From: Nitrospira sp.
GTDB lineage: Bacteria; Nitrospirota; Nitrospiria; Nitrospirales; Nitrospiraceae
Direction: 5' to 3'
NCBI GenBank assembly: GCA_015903995.1
Contig: JABMDK010000011.1
Location: 328,623 to 364,447 of the forward strand
Length of the DNA stretch: 35,825 nt
The notes beneath the pieces are model-generated. The model saw only the letters and a list, made by a program, of their open reading frames with translations, searched no databases and had not been told where the DNA came from. Shown here in pieces: positions 15,786-24,640 of this stretch. Made by a program: the position numbers and the translations under genes. How positions within the stretch are numbered: the first letter of the stretch is position 1; each line of letters opens with the position of its first letter.

Positions 15786-16253
15786 TTACTCGACGATTGG
15801 AAGAATGCGATCGGCGATGGCCTGCACTACACGTTCTTGTTCGGTCACCGCTTTCAACCCTTTGAAGCTGAGATAGTGCCCGCCGTGACTCGGGGCCTGA
15901 ATCGTGGCACTGACTTCGATACGATCTCCATCCTCGACTTCCGGGTCGCGGACAACTGGTCTGCCACAAATTCCTAACACGGCCACCGGGATCGTTGCCT
16001 CATCATCCTCAAGACGGAATAGGTACGCGCCATAACAGTTGTCGCCATTGGCAATTGGGTAGGGCTCCAGGGGTTGCACATCCCGTGCAATGCCTCGCAA
16101 GGTGACATGCCGAAGGTGATAGACCCGAGGTTCTTCGAGGATCTGTTGGATGCTGGTCGGTTCTTCTGCTTGCACCGGTGTCGGTCTGTTTGTTCCTAGG
16201 AATGTGAGCAGAAGGACGATGAGAAGAGCGATGATTCGTGCCTCAGTAGTCAT
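15786..16253 (-). CDS. Exported small protein, OB-fold-like
   Basis: A 155-aa protein beginning MTTEARIIALLIVLLLTFLG with a signal peptide that probably ends at VQA near residue 31. The mature part has a run of strands: VYHLRHVTLRGIARDVQPL, CYGAYLFRLEDDE, IPVAVLGICG and DRIEVSATIQ, which suggests an OB-like barrel as seen in proteins that modulate binding of nucleic acid or sugars in the envelope. Two cysteines (DNCYG, GICG) could form a disulfide. The start was placed at ATG 16253 because the signal peptide begins there; ATG 16277 is an alternative. It is divergent from the M20 peptidase, sharing an intergenic region of about 110 nt. Function unknown. Confidence 0.72.
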   Translation of the reverse strand: MTTEARIIALLIVLLLTFLGTNRPTPVQAEEPTSIQQILEEPRVYHLRHVTLRGIARDVQPLEPYPIANGDNCYGAYLFRLEDDEATIPVAVLGICGRPVVRDPEVEDGDRIEVSATIQAPSHGGHYLSFKGLKAVTEQERVVQAIADRILPIVE

Positions 16254-16362
16254 GATGGGTGGACATTTTATCACCATTCTGAGTTTAGAACCCGTGGCTG
16301 CTTTCTCTTGTGATGCATGCTCGTTATAATCCACCGTCTTTGGGTCAAGGAGGAACACTCGT

Positions 16363-17829
16363 ATGGTGAATGAGCGGCGATTGGGGATCTTTGTCAAGGA
16401 ATCTCGGCAGAAGTTTGAGGAGTTTCTGGGCCAGATGGTGGAGGTACCGTCGATCAGTATGGACTCATCCCGTGCGGGTGACATGCGACGTATGGCTGAG
16501 CTTGCGAGGCAGTACTTGGTTGGGATGAACGCCGAGGTTCAGGTGGTCGAGACCGGCGGGTATCCCATCGTCTCAGGTGGGTGGATGGCAGGGCCTGAGT
16601 ATCCGACCGTCACCATCTACAATCATCTGGATGTGCAACCGGCCCAGGAACCGGAATGGAAGCAGGACCCATTCGTATTTCGGAACGACCGCGGGATGTA
16701 CCATGGTCGAGGGGCCACCGATGACAAGGGACCGGCCCTCACGGCGATGTTCGGCGCTCGATATGCGATCGAGCAAGGTTGGCCGATCAATATCCGATTC
16801 TTGTGGGAACTCGAAGAAGAGATCGGAAGCCCCCATTTTGCCGCCGGGCTTAAGGATCGCACGGCTGTTGAGCAAGGTTGGCCGATCAATATCCGATTCT
16901 TGTGGGAACTCGAAGAAGAGATCGGAAGCCCCCATTTTGCCGCCGGGCTTAAGGATCGCACGGCTGTTTCAAGGCCCGATTCCGTGGTCGTCTCGGATAC
17001 GATTTGGATTGCCAAGGGGAGGCCTGCGGTGCCATACGGCTTGCGCGGCCTGCTCAGCGCACGTCTGATCCTGCGCACAGGGGAGAACGATGCACATTCG
17101 GGTGTGACCGGAGGGGCCGCTCGGAACCCGGTGGCCGAATTGATGGAGGTGGCGAACGCCTGTGTGGATGCCAGGACCGGCAGGGTGAAAATTCCTGGTT
17201 TTTATAACGATGTGGTCGAACCCTCAACCGCTGAGATTAAGAGTTTCCTCAAGTCCGGTTTTGACGTAGGACGTTTCAAGAAGGCCTATGGGTTCAGATC
17301 GCTTCGCGTACAGAATCCGGCTGACGTCATGCGACGGATTTGGGCATCTCCGACCTTTGAAATTCATGGCCTTAGCGGGGGATACCATGGACAGGGGGTG
17401 AAGACCGTCGTGCCCGGTTATGCCGAACTCAAAATCAGTATGCGCCTCGTCCCAGGCCAGGTACCTGAGAAAGTGTTTGCTCTGTTGAAGAAGCATGTGG
17501 CGAAGGTGAATCCTGATGTGAAGGTGGAGAAGGAGGGCATGCTCCATCCTTTTAAGGGTAGTTTCGAAGGGCCATATGTGGATTGTGTGAAGCGCGCCGT
17601 ACAGGCAGGGTTTGGTAAGGCTCCGGCATTTGTGCGAGAAGGAGGATCGATCGGTGCGGTGGTCACGATGCAGAAAGCCTGGAAGGTGCCAATCCTTTTT
17701 ATAGGCTTGAGCCTGCCTGAGCACGGATACCATGCTCCCAACGAATATTACGACTGGGGTCAGGCTTCAGGGGGGATGAAGACGTTCGCTCAGTACTTTT
17801 CGGAGTTAGCAAAGATGGGGCGAGCATAA
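16363..17829 (+). CDS. M20-family metallopeptidase with internal tandem duplication
   Basis: A 488-aa M20 dipeptidase-like protein; without the extra copy it would be 455 aa, normal for the family. Zinc-site residues: H88 and D90 (NHLDVQPA), D120/D121 (GRGATDDKGP), and the catalytic/ligand glutamates in ELEEEIGS, which occur twice (E151-E153 and E184-E186) because residues 137-169 are repeated exactly as 170-202. The dimerisation domain (about 225-360) contains DAHSGVTGGAARNPV; the later histidine ligand is in SLPEHGYHAPNE. It should cleave small peptides or related amides in the cytoplasm. The extra 33 residues contain the whole active-site loop and could disturb folding, so activity of this allele is doubtful. 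An AAGGAGG-type site (CAAGGAGGAAC) precedes ATG 16363. Confidence 0.9.
   Translation: MVNERRLGIFVKESRQKFEEFLGQMVEVPSISMDSSRAGDMRRMAELARQYLVGMNAEVQVVETGGYPIVSGGWMAGPEYPTVTIYNHLDVQPAQEPEWKQDPFVFRNDRGMYHGRGATDDKGPALTAMFGARYAIEQGWPINIRFLWELEEEIGSPHFAAGLKDRTAVEQGWPINIRFLWELEEEIGSPHFAAGLKDRTAVSRPDSVVVSDTIWIAKGRPAVPYGLRGLLSARLILRTGENDAHSGVTGGAARNPVAELMEVANACVDARTGRVKIPGFYNDVVEPSTAEIKSFLKSGFDVGRFKKAYGFRSLRVQNPADVMRRIWASPTFEIHGLSGGYHGQGVKTVVPGYAELKISMRLVPGQVPEKVFALLKKHVAKVNPDVKVEKEGMLHPFKGSFEGPYVDCVKRAVQAGFGKAPAFVREGGSIGAVVTMQKAWKVPILFIGLSLPEHGYHAPNEYYDWGQASGGMKTFAQYFSELAKMGRA
16771..16968 (+). repeat. Exact 99-bp in-frame tandem duplication
   Basis: The 99 nt at 16771-16869 are repeated without a single difference at 16870-16968. 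The unit encodes 33 residues beginning EQGWPINIRF and ending LKDRTAV, including the ELEEEIGS active-site loop of the M20 peptidase. The reading frame is kept. Complete identity indicates a very recent event or an assembly artefact. Confidence 0.97.
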
Positions 17830-18000
17830 GATCTGTAGTTGACCGGCTTATTAGAGACAGCCTGTGGACAACTTGGAAAAAGTCTGTTTTTGGACGTCGA
17901 TATCACAAAAAATGCCTGATTACCGGGTTTGTCATGCAGTCCTCTGTCTGTAAGCTCCTTTTCTCATGTAGTACGAAGCTGTAAGTCATTGTTAAATATT

Positions 18001-18006
18001 ATAATT
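18001..18006 (+). promoter_or_regulatory. Candidate -10 box upstream of cutA
   Basis: A perfect TATAAT lies in a short AT-rich island (17990-18016) within the 293-nt gap before cutA. No convincing -35 box is found at the right distance, and the leader to the cutA start would be about 110 nt. Nothing else gene-like is visible in 17830-18122. Confidence 0.3.
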
Positions 18007-18122
18007 TCAATTTTCAATCTTTACTGGTAAGGCATGGATGTTGCTCAACCTAAAACCAGGGAGCCGGTCGCGCCCTTGATCAGGTTGATTGTCTAGAGGC
18101 GCTTGGGTATCCTGGCTACCCT

Positions 18123-18452
18123 ATGGGGGTTGAACCGATTCATGTAGTGGTTGTCATGGTTACAACGGCAAACCAAGAGGAAGCAGTAAAGATTGCCGAC
18201 CAGGTAGTACAGTCTCGCCTGGCTGCCTGCGCTTCGACGATTCCCACCGTGCGTTCAACGTATTGGTGGGAAGGAAAGTTGACGACCGACCAGGAATCAC
18301 TACTGCTGATCAAGACAACCTCTGATAAATTCAATTCCCTTGAAGAAACAATACGGAAGATCCATTCGTATAAAGTGCCGGAAATAATAGCAATTCCTGT
18401 GAGTCAAGGATTTCCACCCTATCTTGAGTGGGTTCACCGGGAAACGTCCTAG
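18123..18452 (+). CDS. cutA: Divalent-cation tolerance protein CutA
   Basis: A 109-aa protein, the normal CutA1 size. It has the ferredoxin-like opening IHVVVVMVTTANQEEAVKIADQ, the conserved middle RLAACASTIPTVRSTYWWEGK, then LLIKTTSDKFNSLEETIRKIHSY and the closing KVPEIIAIPVSQGFPPYLEWV. CutA1 forms very stable trimers that resemble PII signalling proteins; a role in copper tolerance was proposed from E. coli, but the general function remains unclear. ATG 18123 is the likely start, though without a strong ribosome-binding site. The next gene (M23 peptidase) lies about 130 nt downstream in the same direction. Confidence 0.95.
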   Translation: MGVEPIHVVVVMVTTANQEEAVKIADQVVQSRLAACASTIPTVRSTYWWEGKLTTDQESLLLIKTTSDKFNSLEETIRKIHSYKVPEIIAIPVSQGFPPYLEWVHRETS

Positions 18453-18580
18453 CTCATGTAACTAAGAGCGTCTGGTCCAGGCATTATTTTAGGGGTTGAC
18501 CAATAGGGGGCTAGATCGGTAACGTGCACGGTAGGTTGTAATATGCCTTTCTGGTACAAGTGGCACGGGAGACGAAGGTT

Positions 18581-19600
18581 ATGAACCAGACAAATATTCA
18601 AGACGGCGATGCGTATACTGTTGTAGTTTTCAGAGGGTCCACGGCAAAGCCTCTCCGCTTCAGCTTTTCGAAGAAACTTCTCCGCCGATTGTTGGTCTGT
18701 GTGGGGTTGGTCGTTCTTGCCGATCTTCTCGTGGTTTCTCACTATGTCATCAGAACGGGAGAAGTATGGGAGCTCGCGGCTTTCCGCACGGAAGCCATGA
18801 GCGCCCGAGAGCAGACCGCCGCCTTCTCTACGGCCATTGATGATCTGAAGAAACGCCTTGGGGCCATGAATGAGGTGAATCAACGGCTTCGAGTCATGCT
18901 CGGTATCGAAGTGCCCAAGACGGGAGATATGGCAAACGGCAGAGGTGGAGAAGAGGTGCCGATTCCAGAAGACGGAGGCGCGATACCCAGTGGAAGCGAA
19001 CGGGGACTCCCCTCAGATATTTCCAAACAAGTGTCCGACGGCAATCAAGAGCACTCATCTGCCGTTGGACTAGAGTCCTCTCGAGATACCCTCCTGGCGA
19101 TTGCATCAGTGAAAGAGGGGTTGGAAAAGCTTGCAAAGCAAGCCACGGTGCAGGAACGCATTCTTGACGAGTTGTCACAAGCAGCCGAAGAGCGCTCCTC
19201 TCGCTGGGCCTCGACTCCTTCGATTTGGCCGGTGAAAGGGTGGGTCACGTCTGGATTTGGCCCTCGAATTTCTCCGTTTACGGAGAAGCCTGCCTGGCAT
19301 GATGGGTTGGATATCGGTGCTGCGCCAAATACCCCGGTTCGTGCTCCGGCCCAAGGGCGGATTACATCCATAGGATACGATCCCAAGCTTGGGAACATGG
19401 TTCGCGTCGATCACGGGTTCGGAGTTGAAACTCTCTACGGACATCTTGCGAAGGCTTTGGTAAAGGAAGGCCAGAGGGTTGAGCGTGGTGATGTCATTGC
19501 GCTTGTCGGGAGCTCGGGCCTATCCACCGGTCCTCATCTGCATTACATGGTGAAATTGAACGGTCAAGCGCTTGATCCAACCAAGTACATTCTGGAATAG
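18581..19600 (+). CDS. M23-family endopeptidase, membrane-anchored
   Basis: A 339-aa protein starting at ATG 18581. It has an N-terminal cytoplasmic stretch, one membrane segment at about 37-55 (LLVCVGLVVLADLLVVSHYV), a helical, probably coiled-coil region (about 60-110), a variable linker, a second helix (about 165-205) and a LytM/M23 domain at about 225-335. Zinc ligands and catalytic histidines: H240 and D244 (HDGLDIG), H288 (YGH), H319 and H321 (GPHLHY), all present. It should cut peptidoglycan cross-bridges in the periplasm. The layout (TM, coiled coil, LytM) is that of the DipM/MepM-like or NlpD-unrelated cell-wall hydrolases in Gram-negative bacteria. GTG 18560 is an alternative start. 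Confidence 0.92.
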   Translation: MNQTNIQDGDAYTVVVFRGSTAKPLRFSFSKKLLRRLLVCVGLVVLADLLVVSHYVIRTGEVWELAAFRTEAMSAREQTAAFSTAIDDLKKRLGAMNEVNQRLRVMLGIEVPKTGDMANGRGGEEVPIPEDGGAIPSGSERGLPSDISKQVSDGNQEHSSAVGLESSRDTLLAIASVKEGLEKLAKQATVQERILDELSQAAEERSSRWASTPSIWPVKGWVTSGFGPRISPFTEKPAWHDGLDIGAAPNTPVRAPAQGRITSIGYDPKLGNMVRVDHGFGVETLYGHLAKALVKEGQRVERGDVIALVGSSGLSTGPHLHYMVKLNGQALDPTKYILE

Positions 19601-19747
19601 CAGACCGTTTCGATATTATCGAGGTCAGTCCAACCTGTTTCTGCCGCTTCTCAAAAGTCCGACAGTCAGCTGCCTCCGATCCGCCCCTTGATGAGAACCA
19701 TGTTATACTGCGGCCCCGTGTGATCTAGATAACGAGACGAGAGCCTC

Positions 19748-21430
19748 TTGACCGACCTCGACATCGCTCAATCCGTTACCCCTCGCCCTATTCTTGAAAT
19801 TGCTTCCCAACTTGGGATCCGTGCCGAAGAACTGACTCTCTATGGACGGGACAAGGCCAAAGTATCGCCGCAGATCTTGGATCGCCTCGATGCTGCACCG
19901 CAAGGACGGTATGTACTCATCACAGCGATAAACCCGACACCTTTGGGAGAGGGAAAGACGACGACCTCGATCGGCCTTGCCATGGGGCTTGCTCGGCTCG
20001 GACGTCGCACCGCGCTGACCCTCCGGCAACCTTCACTCGGTCCTGTATTTGGAGTGAAAGGCGGCGGTACCGGTGGAGGGCATGCCCAGGTCCTGCCGAT
20101 GGAGGAGATCAACCTTCACCTCACAGGCGATGCCCATGCGGTGGCTGCCAGCCACAATCTCCTTTCCGCATTTCTCGACAATCATCTGTTCCATGGCAAT
20201 GCGCTCTCAATCGACTCTCAACGGATTGCATGGCCTCGGACCTTGAGTATCAGCGATCGGGCTCTCAGGGACGTATTGTTGGGGGAAGAAACAGGCAGAC
20301 GCTCAGGACAATTTGTCATCACCGAGGCGTCAGAGGTCATGGCGGTATTGGCATTGGCGAAAGATCACAACGATCTTCGTGAGCGGCTTGGCCGAATAGT
20401 GGTCGGGCTGACGAGGTCCGGGATACCGGTCAGGGCCGAGGAGCTTGGATGTGTAGGATCGATGGCGGTTCTCCTGAAGGACGCCCTGAAACCCAATCTT
20501 GTTCAAACGCTAGAAGGAACTCCAGCCTTTGTGCACACGGGGCCGTTCGGCAATATCGCCCATGGGAACTGCTCGATCATGTCCGATGCCATTGCCCTTC
20601 GGTGCGCGGATATTGTCGTGACCGAGGCAGGTTTCGGCAGTGATCTTGGAGCGGAGAAGTTTTTCAATATCAAGTGTCGTGCGTCAGGGTTTGCTCCGAC
20701 TGTGGCGGTCGTTGTGGCGACGTTACGAGCTCTGAAGCTCCACGGAGGGGGCGGTGTCGCCAAGGCGGGGGCTGCACTGCCTTCAAGCCTCACAGGGCCG
20801 AATCAGCAGGCCTTATCCAAAGGGATCGCTAATCTGGAACAGCATATCGCCAATGTCCTGGCGCACGGGGTTCCGGTCGTGGTTGCCGTCAATGCCTTCA
20901 AGGACGACTCTCAGGATGAGTTGGACTGGGTTCGAGAACAGTCACTGAGGATGGGCGCGGTCGACGCGGCGGTCTCTACGCACTGGGCCGACGGTGGGAG
21001 GGGGGCCGAACAGCTCGCTGCCGCTGTCCTCAAGGCATCGGAAAGACCGGCCCAATTCAGGCACCTCTATGATGTATCATGGCCGATTAGAAAAAAGATC
21101 GAGACCATCGCAACCCGCATGTACGGGGCTGCTGGAGTCACGTTCGAACCAGAGGCGGAGCGTCAAATAGATACGGCCGAGGCATTGGGGTATGGGGGCT
21201 TACCCGTGTGCATGGCGAAAACCCCACTGTCTCTTTCGCACGACCCTACATTGAAGGGGCGGCCGACTGGATTTATGGTCCCGATCAAAGCATTACGGAT
21301 CCTGGCTGGTGCTGGATTTGTGACGGCAGTCTGTTCAGGGATTCAGTTGATGCCGGGGTTGCCCAAGAAACCGGCTGGTGAGCGGATTACGCTTGATCCG
21401 ATCAGCGGGAAAATAGTCGGGCTGTCGTAG
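19748..21430 (+). CDS. fhs: Formate--tetrahydrofolate ligase
   Basis: A 560-aa protein of normal length for Fhs. It makes 10-formyl-tetrahydrofolate from formate, ATP and tetrahydrofolate in cytoplasmic one-carbon metabolism. Marks: opening SVTPRPILEIASQLGI, the ATP loop TPLGEGKTTT (64-73), KGGGTGGGHAQVLPMEEINL, and FVHTGPFGNIAHGNCSI. The start codon appears to be TTG at 19748, because no ATG or GTG is available before the conserved TDLDIAQS sequence. Its stop is 4 nt from the stop of the convergent hflC, with no visible terminator between. A TATACT at 19704-19709 could be a -10 box, but the -35 is unconvincing. In a Nitrospira-like host it may support formate use or formate excretion. Confidence 0.96.
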   Translation: MTDLDIAQSVTPRPILEIASQLGIRAEELTLYGRDKAKVSPQILDRLDAAPQGRYVLITAINPTPLGEGKTTTSIGLAMGLARLGRRTALTLRQPSLGPVFGVKGGGTGGGHAQVLPMEEINLHLTGDAHAVAASHNLLSAFLDNHLFHGNALSIDSQRIAWPRTLSISDRALRDVLLGEETGRRSGQFVITEASEVMAVLALAKDHNDLRERLGRIVVGLTRSGIPVRAEELGCVGSMAVLLKDALKPNLVQTLEGTPAFVHTGPFGNIAHGNCSIMSDAIALRCADIVVTEAGFGSDLGAEKFFNIKCRASGFAPTVAVVVATLRALKLHGGGGVAKAGAALPSSLTGPNQQALSKGIANLEQHIANVLAHGVPVVVAVNAFKDDSQDELDWVREQSLRMGAVDAAVSTHWADGGRGAEQLAAAVLKASERPAQFRHLYDVSWPIRKKIETIATRMYGAAGVTFEPEAERQIDTAEALGYGGLPVCMAKTPLSLSHDPTLKGRPTGFMVPIKALRILAGAGFVTAVCSGIQLMPGLPKKPAGERITLDPISGKIVGLS

Positions 21431-21434
21431 AAAA

Positions 21435-22295
21435 TCAGCGCTGCTTCAAATATCTGAAGAATTCGGAATCGGGGCTCATCACCAGGGTCGTGCCGTCTTT
21501 GAAGGCGCTCTTATAGGCCTCCATGGAGCGGGTGAACTCGAAAAACTTCAGGTCCTGCCGGTAGGCGTCAGCATAGATCCGAAACGCCTTGGCATCGCCA
21601 CCGCCTCGAAGCTCTTCCGATTCTTTATAGGCCTGGGCCAGGATAATTTCCCGATCCTTTTCAGCTTCCGACCTGATCTTCTGAGCTTCTTCTGCTCCCT
21701 CAGCGCGATATTGTTTAGCTTGTCGCTCCCGTTCCGCTTGCATCCGCGCGAAAACCGCTTTCTCGTTTTGCTCAGGTAAATCAGCGCGCTTGATTCGGAC
21801 ATCCTGGATTTCGATGCCGTACGCCGAGGCCTTTTCGTTCGCCCGCTCGGTGACCACCTTCATGATGTCCGCCCTTGTGCTCGAGACGATTTCGAGCAGC
21901 TCGTGTCGCCCCAACTCCACGCGGAGCTCGGAGTAGATGATATCGTGCAACCGTTGGAGCGCGCCTCGCTGGCTCTGGAAGTTCTGATAGACCTTCAGAG
22001 GATCCACAATGCGCCATTTCGCAAAGTTATCGAGCAGCAAGGTTTTCTTGTCTGAGGTGATGACATCCTGCGCGTTTGAATCGTAATCCAGCAACCGCTT
22101 CTCAAAGTACGTTACTTCCTGGACGAACGGCATTTTCACGTACAGACCAGGCTCAGTGATGTTGCGAACGGGTTTCCCGAGTTGCACGACGATTGCCGTC
22201 TGAACCACGTCGACGACGAAGAGAGGCGAGGCCCCAAGTACGAACAACGCAACCAGCACAGCGAGGAGTGCGATCACCATACCCTGCTTGGTCAT
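21435..22295 (-). CDS. hflC: Protease modulator HflC
   Basis: A 286-aa SPFH/band-7 protein with one N-terminal membrane segment (about residues 7-29) and a PHB domain from about residue 30 (VVDVVQTAIVVQLGKPV), then a long Glu/Arg/Ala-rich coiled coil (about 185-225) and the end FFRYLKQR. With HflK it forms a periplasm-facing complex around FtsH and limits access of membrane substrates to that protease. The ATG at 22295 overlaps the TGA of hflK (ATGA), so the two are translationally coupled. It is convergent with fhs at a 4-nt distance. Length and features match normal HflC. Confidence 0.95.
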   Translation of the reverse strand: MTKQGMVIALLAVLVALFVLGASPLFVVDVVQTAIVVQLGKPVRNITEPGLYVKMPFVQEVTYFEKRLLDYDSNAQDVITSDKKTLLLDNFAKWRIVDPLKVYQNFQSQRGALQRLHDIIYSELRVELGRHELLEIVSSTRADIMKVVTERANEKASAYGIEIQDVRIKRADLPEQNEKAVFARMQAERERQAKQYRAEGAEEAQKIRSEAEKDREIILAQAYKESEELRGGGDAKAFRIYADAYRQDLKFFEFTRSMEAYKSAFKDGTTLVMSPDSEFFRYLKQR

Positions 22296-23419
22296 GGCCT
22301 GGTGCTCCTCGGTTTGAGGGTGGACGAGAGGTCTGGTCTGGGTTCTTCGCTTTCAAGTTGTGACGACGGTTTGGCAAGGGCTGAGGGGCCGGATCTGGAG
22401 AGACGGTCCAGAGGAAGATACGGCAAGAGACGCTCTCCGCCTTTCCCGTCGATGATGATCTTCTCCGTATGCGGCAGGATTTCCTCCATGGTTTCGATAT
22501 AAATTCGTTTGCTGATGACGTCCTTCGCTTGGTTGTATTCTTTCAATGTGGCAAGGAATCGATTCGTTTCGCCCTGGGCACGATTGAGTCGGGCTTGCGC
22601 AAAGCCCTTCGCCCGGTTGACCAGCTCAGCCGCCTCTCCCTTGGCTCTAGGAATGATATCGTTCCGATAGCCCTGAGCTTGGTTGATGAGTTTCTCCCGA
22701 TCTTCCTTGGCATTCGTGACATCTTTAAATGCAGCGGCGACTGCTTCCGGAGGATCGACGTCCTGGAGCTGCACTGCGGCAATCTGCACGCCGGATTGGT
22801 ACTGATCGAGAATCGTCTGCAGCAACGTCAAAGTGTCCTGCTGAATGACCGCTTTTCCAGTAGTCAGGGCTTCGTCGATCTTGCTCTTGCCGACGACTTC
22901 ACGCATGGAGGCTTCGGCTGCTTTACCGATGGTTTCATGGATATCCGCGACGTTGAATAAGAAGTCGCGGGCTTCTTTAATCTTGTATTGAACGATAAAT
23001 TCGATGGCGAGGATGTTCATATCGCCGGTCAGCATCAAAGCTTCCTGAGGCACCATCTGCTGCCGGCCTTGCTGATTCGTGCGGAACCCGACCTCCACGC
23101 GAAAGAGTTTAGCGACTTTGGGCTGGAGGACGGTTTCAACCAGAGGAATCTTGAAATGAGGCCCTGGCTCAACGGCCCGCACCGGGACTCCGAATCGTTT
23201 TACGACACCCTCTTCATCAGGTGCGACGATAAACACACTTTGCCAAACGAGAAAGATCAGCAGAGCGGCGATGATGAGATTCCAGACTCCACCCGAGGGG
23301 AGGAGGCTCTTCAGGCCGCCAGCAGGGAAGATGTCCTTGAGTTGTGACTGAGCCTGCTTGAAGGCGTCCTCAAGCGGGTCAGGCTTTTTGCCCCACGGAT
23401 CTTTTGGGTCCCAGACCAT
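22292..23419 (-). CDS. hflK: Protease modulator HflK
   Basis: A 375-aa SPFH/band-7 protein. The start MVWDPKDPWGKKPDPLEDAF with a Pro/Gly-rich cytoplasmic head is typical of HflK; a membrane segment follows at about 45-66 (NLIIAALLIFLVWQSVFIV), then the PHB domain (APDEEGVVKRFGVPV) and a coiled-coil region (LINQAQGYRNDIIPRAKGEA). It partners with HflC. ATG 23419 is chosen because the codons upstream give a low-complexity, Arg-rich stretch with no protein character. The gene lies 77 nt behind the PiT transporter on the same strand, so it may belong to the arsM-arsS-pit transcript or have its own promoter. Confidence 0.95.
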   Translation of the reverse strand: MVWDPKDPWGKKPDPLEDAFKQAQSQLKDIFPAGGLKSLLPSGGVWNLIIAALLIFLVWQSVFIVAPDEEGVVKRFGVPVRAVEPGPHFKIPLVETVLQPKVAKLFRVEVGFRTNQQGRQQMVPQEALMLTGDMNILAIEFIVQYKIKEARDFLFNVADIHETIGKAAEASMREVVGKSKIDEALTTGKAVIQQDTLTLLQTILDQYQSGVQIAAVQLQDVDPPEAVAAAFKDVTNAKEDREKLINQAQGYRNDIIPRAKGEAAELVNRAKGFAQARLNRAQGETNRFLATLKEYNQAKDVISKRIYIETMEEILPHTEKIIIDGKGGERLLPYLPLDRLSRSGPSALAKPSSQLESEEPRPDLSSTLKPRSTRP

Positions 23420-23496
23420 TTCAGTGTTGTAGGAAATCCAATGACAATGAAAGACAGATCGACACCTTAGCAGACTGTTGCCAGGATAGACAAGGT

Positions 23497-24630
23497 CTAG
23501 ATGGTCCAGGTCAAGAGAAGATAGACCAGACAAGCCAGAAGTGCAGCGACGGGGAGTGTCACCAACCACGCGAGCACCATATCCCGCACTGTCATCCAAC
23601 GAACCTCGGTCGTTCCTTTCAGTAAGCCGATGCCGATGATCGCTGAACTGCTGACGTGTGTCGTTGAGACCGGTAAGCCGAGTGTTCCAGAAAGCAGCAC
23701 GAGCGAGGAAGTGGTGAGATTGGCCGAGAGGCCTTCGGTATGATTCATCTTTGTCACATGTTCCGCAAGCACTTCCGTCACGCGGTGTCCTCCCCAATAG
23801 CTGCCGCTTCCCATGGCCGTCGCCACTCCGGCAAATGCGAGGATTTGCAAGGTCTGACTGCCCCACGAAGCCGCAGAACTCCCGAGCAAGAGCATGGCGG
23901 CAATCTTCGGTGCGTCGTTGATGCCTCGTGCCAGCGACGCGAGCCCGCTGGACAACCAGTGGATGGAGTCGAGGCCGAGTGTCGGGCCGGATAAGCCTAC
24001 ACGGTCGCATTGTGATGGCACAGAAGCCACCGGTACGCCGATGCTTCCGGCTTGAAACAACGTGCGGGTGTAACCTCGCGCATCGATGGTCACCAGAGCT
24101 CGCTGGCTTGGCATGATGCAGACACAGAGTCCCTCCCAGCGTTTGGCGATTGACTTGATCAGAGGATGGATGAAGAAAGAAAGACCGAGTGCAAGAAAAG
24201 GACTCAGCAACAGAGGAAGGGCGATCTTCTTCGACACCGTTGCCCAGATCAAGCCCTCACTACCGAACGTCAGCAGACCTGCTCCGACAAGAGACCCGGT
24301 CAACGCATGGGTCGTGGAAACGGGGAGTCCGGTCACCGAGGCGAACAGCACCCAGAGGAACGTCCCGCTCAGAATTGCGGGAGCAAGAGTCGCAGGCATC
24401 ACAAGGTCAGGTTGAAAGAATCCGCTGCTGAACGTTTTGACCATGGCGGTGGCGGCGGATGCCGCAACAGCGGCGCCGACTATCGTCCAGAACGTCCCCC
24501 AGGCAATGGCTGTCCGATAACTGGTGATCCCACTGCCGACCAATGTCGCGATGGCTTTTGACACGTCGTTCGTGCCGTTTGCAAAGGCGAGCACGAGGAT
24601 CAGGAAAAATGTAAGGGCAGACAGGTCCAT
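23497..24630 (-). CDS. PiT-family inorganic phosphate transporter
   Basis: A 377-aa integral membrane protein with about ten hydrophobic segments and the PiT double repeat: FANGTNDVSKAIATLVG (16-32) with GLPVSTTHAL (101-110), and RGINDAPKIAAMLLLG (235-250) with GLPVSTTHVS (318-327). Such carriers take up phosphate, usually as a metal-phosphate complex driven by protons or sodium, and they also pass arsenate. The start ATG 24630 gives the normal MDLSALTFF end; the upstream in-frame codons overlap arsS. It starts 10 nt after the arsS stop, so it is very probably co-transcribed with arsM and arsS. The direction of transport in that setting is unknown. Confidence 0.93.
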   Translation of the reverse strand: MDLSALTFFLILVLAFANGTNDVSKAIATLVGSGITSYRTAIAWGTFWTIVGAAVAASAATAMVKTFSSGFFQPDLVMPATLAPAILSGTFLWVLFASVTGLPVSTTHALTGSLVGAGLLTFGSEGLIWATVSKKIALPLLLSPFLALGLSFFIHPLIKSIAKRWEGLCVCIMPSQRALVTIDARGYTRTLFQAGSIGVPVASVPSQCDRVGLSGPTLGLDSIHWLSSGLASLARGINDAPKIAAMLLLGSSAASWGSQTLQILAFAGVATAMGSGSYWGGHRVTEVLAEHVTKMNHTEGLSANLTTSSLVLLSGTLGLPVSTTHVSSSAIIGIGLLKGTTEVRWMTVRDMVLAWLVTLPVAALLACLVYLLLTWTI

Positions 24631-24640
24631 GAAGAGTCTT

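Noticed and set aside
17873..17895. Possible terminator from AAAAA/TTTTT around 17876-17891
   Set aside because: The stem is five A-T pairs only and too weak to support a call.
19688..19709. Promoter TTGATG with TATACT upstream of fhs
   Set aside because: The two boxes are only 10 nt apart, too close for a sigma-70 promoter.
23419..24010. Extension of hflK to 572 codons upstream of 23419
   Set aside because: The extra residues overlap the PiT gene on the same strand in another frame and lack protein character; HflK normally begins near the WDPKDPWG stretch.
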